A model generated the notes under the pieces. It ran no database searches, was not told the DNA's origin, and was given only the letters and a program-made list of their open reading frames with translations. A DNA stretch of 64,000 bases, taken from the NCBI GenBank assembly GCA_026929865.2, contig CM049400.1, forward strand, positions 14,288,501-14,352,500, written 5' to 3'. Position 1 is the stretch's first letter. Each line of letters opens with the position of its first letter. A program made the position numbers and the translations under genes. This document shows, one piece after another, positions 33,433-45,639 of the stretch. Source of the stretch: Hyperoplus lanceolatus (Eukaryota; Chordata; Actinopteri; Uranoscopiformes; Ammodytidae).

Positions 33433-34300
33433 CAGGCCACTAAGGAATTCCCTAACACCCGCATTGTGATCTCCACCCTGCTGCCTAGGACAGACACCCC
33501 TCCTCACGTCATCCACAACATCAATATGGAGATCAGAAGAGGTTGTGCCATCTTACCCAACGTCCACCTGGCCCTCCACCCAACTATCGGCACCTGGGAC
33601 CTCTATGATTGACTCCATCTTCACAGAGAGAAGGTGCATATCTTTGCAAAGACCCTCAAAGACACGGCCCTAGGACGCAGTCCTTCCACCCTCTCTTCTA
33701 CCAGAAGCATCAGAGACCACCACAGACCTCCTCCCCCACATCACCAGCCCCGGTTCATCCCCCCTGCTGTGAGGAGACACACCAGCTCAGCCCAAAACCC
33801 ACACCACCCACACGCCCACCACCTCACCACTGCCAAACAGAACCAGCTGAGGCCACTTTCCCACTCCTCAGTCCCTGCACAACAACCCCTTTTACAGCAT
33901 CGGCAGCAGAGCTATGGAGCAGCAAGTCCCCCTCCCCACCCACAGCAGCAGAGCTATGCTGCAGCTGTAGCCCGGCCTGCTGTCACAGTCCCTTCATCTG
34001 CTACCTGTGAGCTGAGAGACATCAGGGAGATGCTGCACACCCTGTGCACCCGGCTTCTGTCCAGCTAAGATATATTTACACTTTTGGAGTTAAAAAACAA
34101 CATGGACATATTTTAGTTAGTTAGTAATAATAGTTATAATAGCAATAGTAGTAGTCAGTACGATAGTAATATTATTGAAAATAGTACATAAATCTCCAAA
34201 TAATTAATATCAAATTATTATTATAAATATATAGATAGTAGAAGGTTTTTTAAAATATTTGTCTCACTATAAGAGGTTCATTTTGATTGTTTTCTTTTAA

Positions 34301-37300
34301 ATGCGTTCATTTCATATAAGCTGTTGGAACATACAGCGTCTCCACTCCTCAACCTTTGAGCTGAAGAGCGGAAACCCTGAATTCATGAAATCGATCAAAG
34401 ACGTTGATGTCATTGTATTGACAGAAACATGGTGTCAAGATGATTCACTCACTCACTGTCCCCCAGGGTATAATGAAGTCATGGTGCCCTCCCTCAAACT
34501 AAAAAACGTACGAAAGGGCAGAACATCGGGGGGGATCTTGGTGTGGTATAAAGGAGATCTTTGTCATCAGATCTCATCAGTGAAACGGGGTAAATCGCAC
34601 ATTTGGTTGAGGTTAGATCAAACCTTAGGTATTTCTGATAGGGATCTATACCTATGTGCAATCTACATACCCCCAGTAGATTCTCCCTATTTTGAAGAGG
34701 ACATTTTTGAAACCCTAAATTTAGAAATTACATATTTTTAGGCCCAGGGAAATGTACTTCTCACTGGAGATCTGAATGGACGTACAGGAATCGAAGCTGA
34801 TACCATAGACTCACAGGGCAACAACCATGTGTTTGGTCAGGCCCCCCTGTTTACCACACCAACGATCCCCCGTCGGAATAACCTTGACCCACTATTAAAT
34901 CAAAGTGGCAAGGAGATGCATCTCTGTCGGGCCTTAGGCCTGTACATAGTTAATGGTAGGTTCAGAGGGGACTCTTTAGGGAGGCTCACATACTCCTCAG
35001 CTCTTGGGTCTAGTGTAGTAGACTATGCAATCACTGACATGGACCCCTCAACTATCAGTGCATTCACTGTCAGACAGCAATCCCCCCTTTCAGACCACAA
35101 TCAAATTAATGTGTTCCTTAAATTGTCAGGTCAAATTAGCGACACAAAAATAGAAACCAGTAAGCTGTTTAAATTAAATTGTAATTACAGATGGGCCCCA
35201 GACAGTGAAGCCAAATTCATCAAAGTTTTGAACTCTCCTGATCTGATGAATAACATAGCAATATATCATCAAAATCAGTATATCCCTTCCATAGATGGTG
35301 TAAACAAGGCCATTGAAGACATCAATATGATATTTCATAAGGCAGCTATTAGGGCTGACCTCATAAAACAAAAACGGAGACCAGTTAAAAGGCAAAATAC
35401 TGACAAATGGTTTGATCAAGAGTGTAAAACAATCAGAAATGAGCTGAGAAAAATAGCAAATGAGAAACATCGCCAACCAAACAACCCAGCCTTGCGCATT
35501 AGATACAATGAAATTTTAAATAAATATAAATACACAATTAGGATCAAAAAACAAAATTATACCCACATGAAACTTGAAGATATTGAGAATGCCATTGACC
35601 AAAATCAATTCTGGGATATGTGGAACAAATTCAACCCCAAGCCCCAAGCAACACTACCAATCCAAAACGGTGACATCTGGAGATCACATTTTGAAAATCT
35701 ATACAAAGACATACCAATCAATCAATTCAATTCGGATCAATGTATTATAAAAGAAAAACTCCAAATATTAGAAGAAACAATTAAAGACAATCAAAACCCC
35801 CTTGATTTTGATATTACTTTGGATGAATTAACAACACAGACAAAATGTCTGAAGCCAAGGAAAGCTTGTGGTCCAGACAGCATTCGAAATGAAATGCTGA
35901 AAAGCAGCACCCCAGAGATGCAGGGTGCAGTGTTGCATTTGTTCAATGTCATTTTACGGGCAGGATGTTTTCCCAACATCTGGTGCAAAGGGCTCATTTC
36001 CCCCATTCATAAGAGTGGGGACAAATCAGACCCTAATAACTACCGTGGCATCTGTGTTAGCAGCTGTCTAGGGAAACTATTCTGTAGTATTATTAATAAA
36101 AGAATAATAGATTTCCTTGAGGAACAGTCAACACTAAGTAAAAGTCAGATTGGCTTCCTCCCAAAACACCGCACCACTGACCATGTATATACGCTTCACA
36201 CTTTAATTAACAAACACGTACAACAAACGAAAAATGGAAAAATATTCTCTTGCTTCATTGATTTTAAGAAAGCTTTTGATTCTATTTGGCATGAAGGGCT
36301 CTTTTACAGACTCTTAAATTGTGGTATAGGTGGCAAAACCTATGATCTGGTAAAATCCATGTATTTGGAAAACATGTGTGCTGTCAAAATTGGAGAAAAA
36401 CAAACAGAATTCTTCCCCCAGAGAAGAGGCGTTCGGCAGGGTTGCAATCTAAGTCCGACTTTATTTAATGTATATATAAATGGACTGGCTGTTGAGTTAG
36501 ATCAATGTGCTGCTCCTGGCCTCTCCCTCCTAGATAGAGAGGTGAAGTCCTTGTTTTACGCTGATGACCTTGTTCTACTATCTCCTACTGAACAAGGACT
36601 ACAGCAACAGTTGGACGTAGTAGAACAGTACTGTCAGAACTGGCCCCTGGCAGTAAACATGAAGAAAACCAACATCATGATCTTTCAAAAACGCCCCAAG
36701 TGTCATGAGAACAAACATCCATTTACCATTAATAATCATGTAATTGAACACAGTATGAGTTATACCTACCTTGGTATAACCATAACAGCATCAGGGAGTT
36801 TCAACATGGCAGTGAATGCACTAAAAGAAAAAGCTCGAAGAGCTCTATTTGCAATTAAGAGAAAATTTTATAATTTCCTAATTCCGATACAAATCTGGCT
36901 TAAAATATTTGATAGTGTCATCCAGCCCATTGCGCTGTACGGTAGTGAAGTATGGGGTCCACTCAGTCATCAGAGCTATACCCGCTGGGACAAACATCCA
37001 ACAGAATCTCTACATGCAGAATTCTGCAGATACATTTTACATGTACACAGAAACACACCAACAAATGCATGTAGAGCAGAATTAGGCAGATACCCACTGA
37101 TAATTAACATCCAAAAGAGAACGCTCAACTTTTTTAACCACCTGAAATCCAGCCCCAGAGACACCCTCCACTCAAAAGCCCTCCAAACCCACGAGCTGAG
37201 CCCAGAAAAGAGTCCCCTATGTCAGTTGGTACTGAGGCTAACTGCCCCCTCTCAGACACACTCTGACCAGCCTCACAACAACACTGCTCTCCAAACAGTA

Positions 37301-37783
37301 ATCAGAGTAAAGCAAATTATAGCACAATGTAAAGAAACCTATCTGGACCATTGGGAAGAAGCAACTAAAAGCCAAAGTAGATTGGAATGTTATCTTGCCC
37401 TTGAAAGAAATTATGAATTAGCAGAATATCTCTCTACTGTCAGAGATAGAAAGCAGAGACAGGTCCTAACCAAGTACAGGCTCAGTGACCACAAACTGGC
37501 AATTGAAACAGGAAGACACAAAAAATCATGGCAACCAAAAGAAAACAGAAAATGTGGTCACTGTTCGACAGGTGAGGTTGAGACAGAGATGCACTTTCTC
37601 CTAAAATGTACAAAATTAAATGACACAAGAAAATTGTATTTGAACAAGTTCAGCTCTTTAGTACCAGATTTCAAAGAGCTGAACGACCTCTCCAAATTAA
37701 AAATACTCCTCAGAGAAGGAGACCGGGCACATCTTGCTGCCCAGTATGTATTTACATGCCACAACCTGAGGGACAGTGAATGA
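34301..37783 (+). pseudogene. LINE ORF2, AP endonuclease plus reverse transcriptase, one in-frame stop
   Basis: 1160 codons in a single frame, with one TAG at 34739-34741. The endonuclease part has SCWNIQ, LTETWCQDD, GDLNGRTG and SDHNQINVF. The reverse transcriptase has FIDFKKAFDSI (motif A), GVRQGCNLSPTLFNVYING (motif B), FYADDLVLLS with catalytic YADD (motif C), NMKKTNIMIF (D) and YTYLGITI (E). The C-terminus has a CGHC...HFLLKC zinc knuckle. In a working element it would nick the target and copy the RNA by target-primed reverse transcription. With a single nonsense codon in nearly 3.5 kb, this copy is young. The part from 34829 onward is fully open for 984 residues. Confidence 0.92.
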
Positions 37784-37792
37784 TTGAGGCAC

Positions 37793-37932
<140 letters not shown>

Positions 37933-38086
37933 TATAATATTCATACAGATGTATATATGGTTCATATTGTATATTGTTTTATTTTGACACATTGTGTATT
38001 GTCTGAATATTTGTTTGAATATTTGGATTTATTTGCTTTTTAAAAAACTGTCATGCCAATAAAGCCAATTTTGAATTTGAATTTGA

Positions 38087-38760
38087 GAGGAGAGAGACAG
38101 CGAGAGGAGAGAGAGAGCGAGACAGCGAGAGGAGAGAGAGAGAGACAGCGAGAGGAGAGAGAGAGAGGGACAGAGAGAGACAGCGAGAGGAGAGAGAGAG
38201 ACAGCGACAGGAGAGAGAGAGAGACAGCGACAGGAGAGAGAGAGACAGCGAGAGGAGAGAGAGAGACAGCAACAGGAGAGAGAGAGAGACAGCGAAAGGA
38301 GAGAGAGAGACAGCGACAGGAGAGAGAGACAGCGAGAGGAGAGAGAGAGACAGCGACAGGAGAGAGAGAGAGACAGCGACAGGAGAGAGAGACAGCGAGA
38401 GGAGAGAGAGACAGCGACAGGAGAGAGCGAGACAGCGAGAGGAGAGAGAGAGAGACAGCGAGAGGAGAGAGAGAGAGACAGCGACAGGAGAGAGAGACAG
38501 CGAGAGGAGAGAGAGACAGCGACAGGAGAGAGAGAGAGACAGCGAGAGGAGAGAGAGAGACAGCGACAGGAGAGAGAGAGAGACAGCGACAGGAGAGAGA
38601 GACAGCGAGAGGAGAGAGAGGGAGAGAGAGAGACAGCGACAGGAGAGAGAGAGAGAGACAGCCTTAGACATTATAATTTCTATGGAGACAGCGACAGGAG
38701 AGAGAGACAGCGAGAGGAGAGTGAGAGACAGCGACAGGAGAGACAGCGGTAGAGGGGTGA
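38087..38760 (+). repeat. Purine-rich minisatellite, right part
   Basis: About 670 bp of units like GAGAGACAGCGASAGGA with variable (GA)n length, lying just before the hAT transposase gene. It continues the array at 29620-29712. It is open in several frames (an Arg/Glu/Gln-rich frame of 204 codons on plus, a Leu/Ser-rich frame on minus) because of its periodicity only. Confidence 0.9.
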
Positions 38761-38837
38761 GAAAGACAGCGGGAGGAGAGTGAGTAGGGAAAGCAGAGAA
38801 GAGTGAGAAATACAGCGAGACAGAAAAATAACAAACA

Positions 38838-40702
38838 ATGGCGCTCTCTAAGAAGAGAAAAGTGGACAGCGAAAACAGAGCATTCAACCCAGAATGGACA
38901 GACTCATTCATGTTCATTCTTCCAACTGGAAACACAAAACCAGTCAATCTCATATGCTCAGAGACCGTGGCACTCATTAAAAGTGGCAACGTGAAACGCC
39001 ACTATGAGACAAAGCACAAAGTGTTTGACCAAACATACCCACCCAAATCTGAACTGAGGTCACAGAAAATAAGCAGTCTCAGAGCCCAATATGAAAAATC
39101 CACCCGGATCCTGACCCATTCATTCACTGCCCAACAACGTGCTAATGAATGTTCCCTCAGTCACTTGGATTTTGGGGCAACACAAAAAGCCATTTACTGA
39201 TGGAGGGGTTGTCAAGGAGTGCAGTAGCAGAAACCTTATTTGAGGGGAAACAGAAATAAGAGCTTTGTGACAAAATAAAACAAATACCCATGTCAGCATC
39301 ATCAGCCACAAAGAAAAGCGAAATGTTAACCCAGGATGTGCTAGCCCAGCTGGATGAAGCCATTCATCCAGCTGGGCTACACCATGTGTAGGCTTAGCTG
39401 TGGATGAGTCCACTGATGTGTCTGACAATGGTCAGCTGTTAATTTATGTTAGGTTCTTCAACCAAGACAAAAAAGAGTTCTGTGAAGACGTGTTAGGTGT
39501 AACTCCCCTTAAGACCAGTACAAGAGGAGAGGACAGCTACCTGGCCATTAAGGAGTTATTAACAAAGCGAGGAATAGAGCCAAAACAAGTGGTTTCAATC
39601 ACCACAGATGGAGCCCCTGCCATGATAGGGAGAGAGAAAGGAGCTGTGGCAAGAATGAAAGAGGATAATCCTGAGCTCATCTCTTATCACTGCATCATAC
39701 ATCAATCTGTCCTGTGCTCCAACCTGTCTGATGAGCAAGCTGAAGTAATGAATACTATGATGAAGATGATCAATTTTCTCAGGGCATCCTCTTCCTATCA
39801 TCATCGCATGCTCAGGGAATTCCTTAGAGAAGTTGATGCAAACGCTGATGATCTGTTGCTGCACAACAACGTGAGATGGCTTAGCAAGGGCAGGGTGTTA
39901 GAGCGCTTTTGGTCCATCAGAAGGGAAGTAGCAGCTTTCTTGGAAGAGCTGCCAAGTCAGAAGGCAAAAGAGTTTTCTCTCTTTTTAAAAGATGAGAAAA
40001 GGATGGATAACGTGGCCTTTTTAGTTGACATCACTTCACACCTCAATGAGCTTAATTTGAAGCTACAGGGCAAGGACAATACAATTTGTGAACTGATGAC
40101 AGCTGTCCGCTCCTTTCAAAGGAAACTTGAGGTGTTCAAAGTAGACCTGCAGGGAGACTGTGCACACTTCCCAGCAGTGCAGGAACAGGTTCAGGGAGAG
40201 ATGTTTCTTCTTTTGGTGACTTTGTCGATAAGCTGATTGTAAACTTCCGCAAATGTTTGACAGCTTCCACTTTGGACATCAGCTCACCTTGTTCATTCAG
40301 AACCCATTTCTAATCACTGATGTCAGTGGTTTCTCAAAGGAGGTCACACAGCACTTCAAGTGGGCAAATGCTGGTCCTCTCCAGATGCAACTGATTGATC
40401 TTCAAGCAGATGTGGCGCTGAAAGAGCAGTTTGGAATAACTGACCCCACCACTTTCTGGCTCCAAATGGTCCCTGAGACAGCTTTCCCAGGTCTGAGGAA
40501 AGTAGCCCTGTACACATTGACCATGTTTGGCTCCACATACAGCTGTGAGGCAGCATTCTCTGCAATGAACATAATTAAAAGTAAATATCGTTCCAGGCTC
40601 ACCAATGAGCACCTGCACATGTGCATGCGAATGGCCCTGACATCCTTCCAGCCCAGATTTAAACTCCTGGCAGGACAAGCTAGAGCTCAGTTCTCTCACT
40701 GA
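38838..40702 (+). pseudogene. Decayed hAT transposase (GTF2IRD2/ZBED-like)
   Basis: Three frames must be stitched: 38838-39200, 39400-40236 and 40253-40702, with further breaks around 39220-39380. At the start is a BED-like finger (LICSETVALIKSGNVKRHYE, ending in an H-x4-H). The first cysteine of the C-x2-C pair is Asn here. The middle frame carries AVDEST-like, TTDGAPAMIG and HCIIHQSVLC, typical of the RNase H-like hAT catalytic core. The last part contains the C-terminal dimerisation region (FGSTYSCEAAFSAMNIIKSK) and ends QFSH. At least four lesions make it inactive. The fish annotation name for such genes is general transcription factor II-I repeat domain-containing protein 2-like. Confidence 0.85.
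39342..39379. repeat. 17-bp perfect inverted repeat within the transposase
   Basis: TAGCCCAGCTGGATGAA is followed after a 4-nt loop (GCCA) by its exact reverse complement. It lies where the transposase frame breaks and looks like a template-switch scar. Confidence 0.9.
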
Positions 40703-41270
40703 ACAACAGAAAGTGGGGGAGTGGGATAAAAGAGGGAAAGAAAGAGAAGCTAAAACTGTTCAATTGTAATGGTGTTAAATACATTTTTTTAAATTGGTTG
40801 AAACTGTTAATACATTCACAAACAAAAAGGGGACACTCAAGTTGCTGCTATATTTTATTTTATTTTTCAAAAACAAATTATATATTTTATCTTTATTTTA
40901 AGATTATTATTGTTTATTTTCACCATTTTATTTTTAAATGCAGCCCTTCTTTTCTATGAAGAGATTAGTTTCAGTTGAGTCAGTTGAACCTCCCTAAATA
41001 ATACATATATCTTCAGTATTATATATCTGTATAATTGTTTAAAAGTGAGAATAAATATTGTCGAAATGTTTTTGAATTGTTCTTTCTATATTGATCTGAC
41101 AGTCAGTTGTTGATTACATGCAGAAGTTGATACAACTACTAGGCTACTTCACTATATATCACACTGAATCATAATGCAAGTTAGACATTATGATGTTCCG
41201 GACCTTTACTGAAGGACATTTTCTCTAACTGGACCTATTCGAATTTTAGTTGAATACCCCTGATCTATTT

Positions 41271-41544
41271 CATTGTTTCTACCTCTGTTCTAAGATGACA
41301 TTGCTGTTCCCCAGCAGGTGGCACTGTTCACTCACTTTGGCAGGTCTTATTGAACACAAAATCCATCTCTATGTGCCCACACTCTAAGACAGAGTGAGCC
41401 TATATTTAGCTTTTACAAGTCTTGTCCATTTACCACCATACACTAGGGCTAAATCTGATCAATCAAGAGAGAATTATTTCCTTTTCTTTTTTCTAAGCAG
41501 AAATACTCCCAATGCTTAAAATGCACAAGCAGCCCTCCTTAGGA
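41271..41544. other. Short spacer between two composite transposons
   Basis: About 270 bp of plain sequence between the hAT target duplication and the left duplication (41537-41544) of the next element. Nothing recognised. It may be ordinary host DNA. Confidence 0.6.
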
Positions 41545-41634
41545 GAGAGGGGTCTGGCTGCAGACCTCCACCCACACGAACTTCCGCTGCAGACCTCCAC
41601 CCACAGAAACCTCCACCAGCAGACCGGAAATTGC
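41545..41634 (+). repeat. Left 90-bp terminal inverted repeat
   Basis: Starts GAGAGGGGTCTGGCTGCAG and ends CAGACCGGAAATTGC. It pairs with 53962-54051. Confidence 0.88.
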
Positions 41635-43160
41635 ATTTTAACCAGAGAAGAAGAAGAAGTTGAGAAATGAACGATAATGAACGATTACAAGCAAGTGTGA
41701 GTACTGAAAGTGAATACGTTTTTATTTGTTTGATCTAAAAAAAAAATCTGTATTCTTGAAATAGATCGGAACATTGTATGAACTTAGTTTATGCTACGTA
41801 ACATCAGTTGAATATGATGTGATATTGTTATATAGGCCTACCGGTACTTTGCTTTTTTTAAACTACACGCCACGTTCCCCCCACTTGTTTCTAGTTTTTT
41901 TTAAAGGTATAACTGTTCATGATTTCCTTGTCTGTTTGCGTGTGTATATTTTCTCCCATCTTTGACGGACATTATCTCAACATAAGTTATTTTCTTTTTT
42001 CTATAACATTCACTTGTACACCTCACATTCTTAGCACTATTATTGAGTTTATTACAGAATAATTTGTTATGTTGTTAGTTGTATGATTAATGATACATTT
42101 ATTCTGGAAATACATGCCGAAAATGCATTTATAAAGGCCTATAGCAAAGTTGCATATTCATTCAAACATTTCTGTAAAAATTGTAATACACAAAATATAT
42201 TTTTTAATCTAAGTAATCAACTGGCAACGTTTCATGATGATCTATTATTTACCTTTTCACATACAGTGTTTCAAATCAAAGTTCAAATATGCAATACAAG
42301 CTCTATGTCCTAGAGACGAGCATCACAAAAGAAAAGACAACAAAATGGTCATTAAAACGAGATTTTATTGAACACAGGCAGTGCAGAAATAGTGTCAGTA
42401 AAAGAACAGTAGGACTACACCCAGTGTGGTAGAACTTCCACAGTCTGCACTCAGAAACACAAGAACCCTAGATCCACTCCACAGTGTCCAGCAAAACGTC
42501 TGAATTAGACTCAAATATTAGACTCATGTCTTATGCTTTCCCTTACCTCTCTCTGCACCTACCTCTACCTGGCTCACCCACCTCCTGCACATCATTTCCT
42601 ACTAGCACCACTGTTTGCTCTCCTGTTCACTCACACAGACTAATAAATAGGCCTACTACAAAGCAAAATAACGGATATAGGCCTACATGAACCACACTGT
42701 CATTACAAATATAGGCTACTCCCCAAACCAACCTCAAACAAAAATACACACCTCAATGCGCACTACTGTCAGTAAGCAAACAGAAATAATCAACACTCCG
42801 TCGCGTCTTAAATGCCCAGAAGTGTCACCATATCTCGCTTCAGCTATTGCTCTCCAAAACCCTTAAACCCTATGATTAAAATCTACAAATGTGTAAAATA
42901 GCATCATTTTAAGAAAGACTGCACACCCCTGATCATTTGTTTTCTACACTTACCGCTCGCAAAGCCAGACCAAACTACAGCAATAACAATAGCCTAGCTA
43001 TCATTCAATCTTCATACTCGAATTTGACCATGTACAATCTACATTGGTTCTAAGCAATGACTGTGGTTCCGAGTAGTGAATAACACATTATAGTGATGAT
43101 AGAAAAACGTCTGAAATACGATGGCATTTGCCCAAGTGGTTCTATCACACAGCCACAGCT
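41635..43160. other. Interior of the 12.5-kb element, left part
   Basis: AT-rich with no coding similarity that I can see. (GAA)4 follows the left arm. Small open frames (41774, 42083, 42484) are unsupported. Confidence 0.5.
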
Positions 43161-43164
43161 AACA

Positions 43165-44000
43165 CAACCAACTTCACGGTTAATTTGTGACACAAATATC
43201 TTACCCCAAACTGTAGGCTACATTTCACTAAAAAGCTGAACGAAAGAATAATCCCAGACCCTTCTCAAGTATATCCGAATAATAGCGATATATGTCCAAC
43301 TTTTTAAAACTTACGAGAACATCTTGTATTCAACCACACACAGCCAATCAATTTATTTACGTTTGCGTTATTTTCACAAGGCATCGACACAGTCACCTAC
43401 ACGCTCCTAGCTGACACCAGATAATCCAACAAATAAACCAGGAATATTTCGTCTATGTCGCATTCATTTGTCGGTTTATTTTTAAAACATCATGATAAGA
43501 TTTCAGTCACATAACCAAAGTATAGACAACATGAACAATAGGATGTATTCAGTAGGTACGAAATTATAATTAGGCTACAAGAAAAGTATCCCGTGCGTTA
43601 GTTTTCTAAATGTAGGTCTATAGGCTATACTGTGCTTCGATTTAAAAACAGAGTCATTTATAATCTGGACGGTTCTGCGTAATGTAGGATATCATAGTGA
43701 TGAGTAGGAAACATACAGGTGATGCTATATTAAACACGATCGGTGGTAGGCTATTTGCCGATGTGCTGTAACAACTTAATCTGATCGCCACAACTTGTCC
43801 CAAAGCCAACAACTGACTCCAAACTTCGTGCTGTTACGCACATGTGTGACACAAATCTTACCTCACACTGTTCCACTAACAAGCTGTAGGCTATGGAAGT
43901 CTAAATATTAAGTAGATCGGATATGTAGGCATAACCATGTCACGTTTGCGGGCATCGAGTCTATTTTCACCAGTTGCCCTGATCTGAATCATTACATTTG
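43165..44000. repeat. Diverged internal duplication, block A
   Basis: Aligns in direct orientation with 45640-48080 (apart from the insert at 46202-47842). Shared phrases include GTCGCATTCATTTGTCGGTT (43456 and 45899), ACGATCGGTGGTA (43737, 46149), and GTGACACAAATCTTACCTCA (43846, 47899). Within each block a weaker half-unit periodicity is visible, such as repeated ACGTTTRCG and GCATCGA. The blocks are clearly diverged, so this is an old duplication. Confidence 0.75.
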
Positions 44001-44314
44001 CCCCCAACCAAAAATGAAAAAATAATTAGTACATCAGTAAGAGGCGAACCAGCAACCTCATATCTATCTCAACTGCTCAGTGTCAAAATTTTATCAGTAC
44101 GCCACTAGTTTGGTGAAAAACAAATGTGCAAGTTTGTAATTATCACCATTAAAAAAGAATATAATAATAAAAAAAAAACTTGTGTAAAATGAGCGAATTG
44201 CAGTTCTATGTCCACTTCGACTAACTACGTAGGCTACAATAGCAAAATGCTGCTGCGTTCCTTATACATTGACAATAGTGTAATGTGATACCATATCAGT
44301 CACATCCATAGTAG

Positions 44315-45096
44315 TCTATAGAGACAGTGCATAAAGCGTCATAATCTGAGGCCACGCCCATCGTGGGGGAAAACAATACACAGCGCTCCATCCACTTTAT
44401 ATTGAATGACACCCGTATTCGGCAAACAAACTTAATAAAAACGTAAAACGACATGGATTTCACAAATACACGTTACTTTCTTTAAAGCCACGACTCTTGT
44501 CTGTCTATACGAGCTGTTTTTGTGAAAAAGTATTGAGTAATTTTCAATATCGAGACAAAACTCTTAACTAATGTATGCTGTATGCTAGGCTAATGTTAGC
44601 CTTCTGCTGTAGGCTAACCCTCACGGACGGGAAAAAAACACCTCAATATTGAAAATTACTCAATTATTTTTCACAAAAACAGCTCGTATGGACAGACAAG
44701 AGTCGTGGCTTTAAAGAAAGTAACGGTTTTTGTTAAATGGATGTTTGAATAAGTTTTAATTAAGTTTGTTTGTAGAAGACAGGTCTCCTTCAATACAAAG
44801 TGAATGGAACGGTTTCCCCCTCGATGGGTCTGACCCGGTCCGACCGGACAAAAACACCTCAATATTGAAAACCACTCAATTATTTTTCACAAAAACAGCT
44901 CATATAGACAAACAAGAGTCGTGGCTTTCAAGAAAGTAAATGGATTTCTTAAATGGATGTTCGATTACGTTTTAATTAAGTTTGTTTGCAGAAGACAGGT
45001 CTCCTTCAATACAAAGTGGATGGAGCGCTGTTCAATGTTTTCCCCCACGATGGGCGTGGCCATGGGCGTTGCCTATTTCATGCACTGTCTCTATAG
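44315..45096. repeat. Large fold-back (inverted repeat, about 240-bp arms)
   Basis: 44315-44560 is inverted relative to 44862-45096. Shared phrases are TCTATAGAGACAGTGCAT, GGCCACGCCCATCGTGGGGG, CAGCGCTCCATCCACTTT and GCCACGACTCTTGT. An extra direct copy of the inner part lies at 44640-44835, so one unit occurs three times, once reversed. A transcript could form a long hairpin. No protein and no known RNA family is recognised. Confidence 0.82.
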
Positions 45097-45109
45097 GCTC
45101 CGAGTATTG

Positions 45110-45635
45110 AAAAACACATAGTGATGATATCATGGACATATAAAGAAATGGACACCGTATTGAAAAATGGCGCCCATTCATTCCTATGAAAGCTGCTCAG
45201 GCGCAGAGAAGCAACAAGGAAGCTGCCATATTGCTTTCATGTAAGCCCTGGCACGCTCCCTCCTCCTCCCTCGAAAACAAACTGAAAGCCGATAAAAGCC
45301 GTTGGGCTAATAAAACGCTTTATGTGGCGTTTTCAAATGAAAAAACTTAAGTTTTAATAGTATATGGTCTAAAGATAAGTTTGAGCCTATGATTGATATC
45401 CAGAAAAATTTTGCGGCGACAAAATCTTGTTCGCCGCTTGTATTGGTGTGGACGGGGAAATCTGCCTTAGGGCTACCATGAAAATAAGCTCCCATTCACA
45501 GCATGCAGTACCAATGGGTTGGCCACTAGTCCATGCTGGCTGCTCGGAGAAGGCAGCATCCTGGGGGCCTGGATGATATGAACACGGTATGAAACACGGT
45601 AGTAGAGTTCATTCACTAGTTAAACTGATATCCCA
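45110..45635. other. Interior of the 12.5-kb element between fold-back and block B
   Basis: About 500 bp with a GC-richer patch (GCCGATAAAAGCCGTTGGG, TTTGCGGCGACAAAATC). Nothing recognised. Confidence 0.5.
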
Positions 45636-45639
45636 GTAA

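Larger units (their letters stand above)
30113..34068 (+). pseudogene. LINE ORF1, SGNH-hydrolase type, split by two insertions and one stop
   Basis: ATG at 30113 has an ideal context (GCCATGG). The frame runs 30113-30183, 30993-32151 and 33436-34068 around the two Harbinger-like inserts. Both junctions restore the frame if one copy of each duplication is kept. Early on there is a conserved block with YYTKGKVMVQG, then a coiled coil (about 31440-31730), then an SGNH/GDSL esterase domain. That domain has the Ser block LLADSNGKFLD, the GTND block VIHTGTNDL, and a His block (LHLHREKVHIF). A TGA at 33610-33612 lies just before the His block and is the only nonsense change seen. A Pro/His/Gln-rich tail ends at 34068. 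ORF1 proteins of this kind bind RNA and probably membranes; the enzymatic role is not settled. Confidence 0.8.

Noticed and set aside
35174..35476. Minus-strand frames within LINE ORF2 (also 35791, 36976)
   Set aside because: Shadows of ORF2.
38051..38989. 312-codon Leu/Ser-rich frame on the minus strand and 204-codon Arg/Glu-rich frame on the plus strand
   Set aside because: Both follow from the 17- to 20-bp purine repeat. Composition is pure low complexity.
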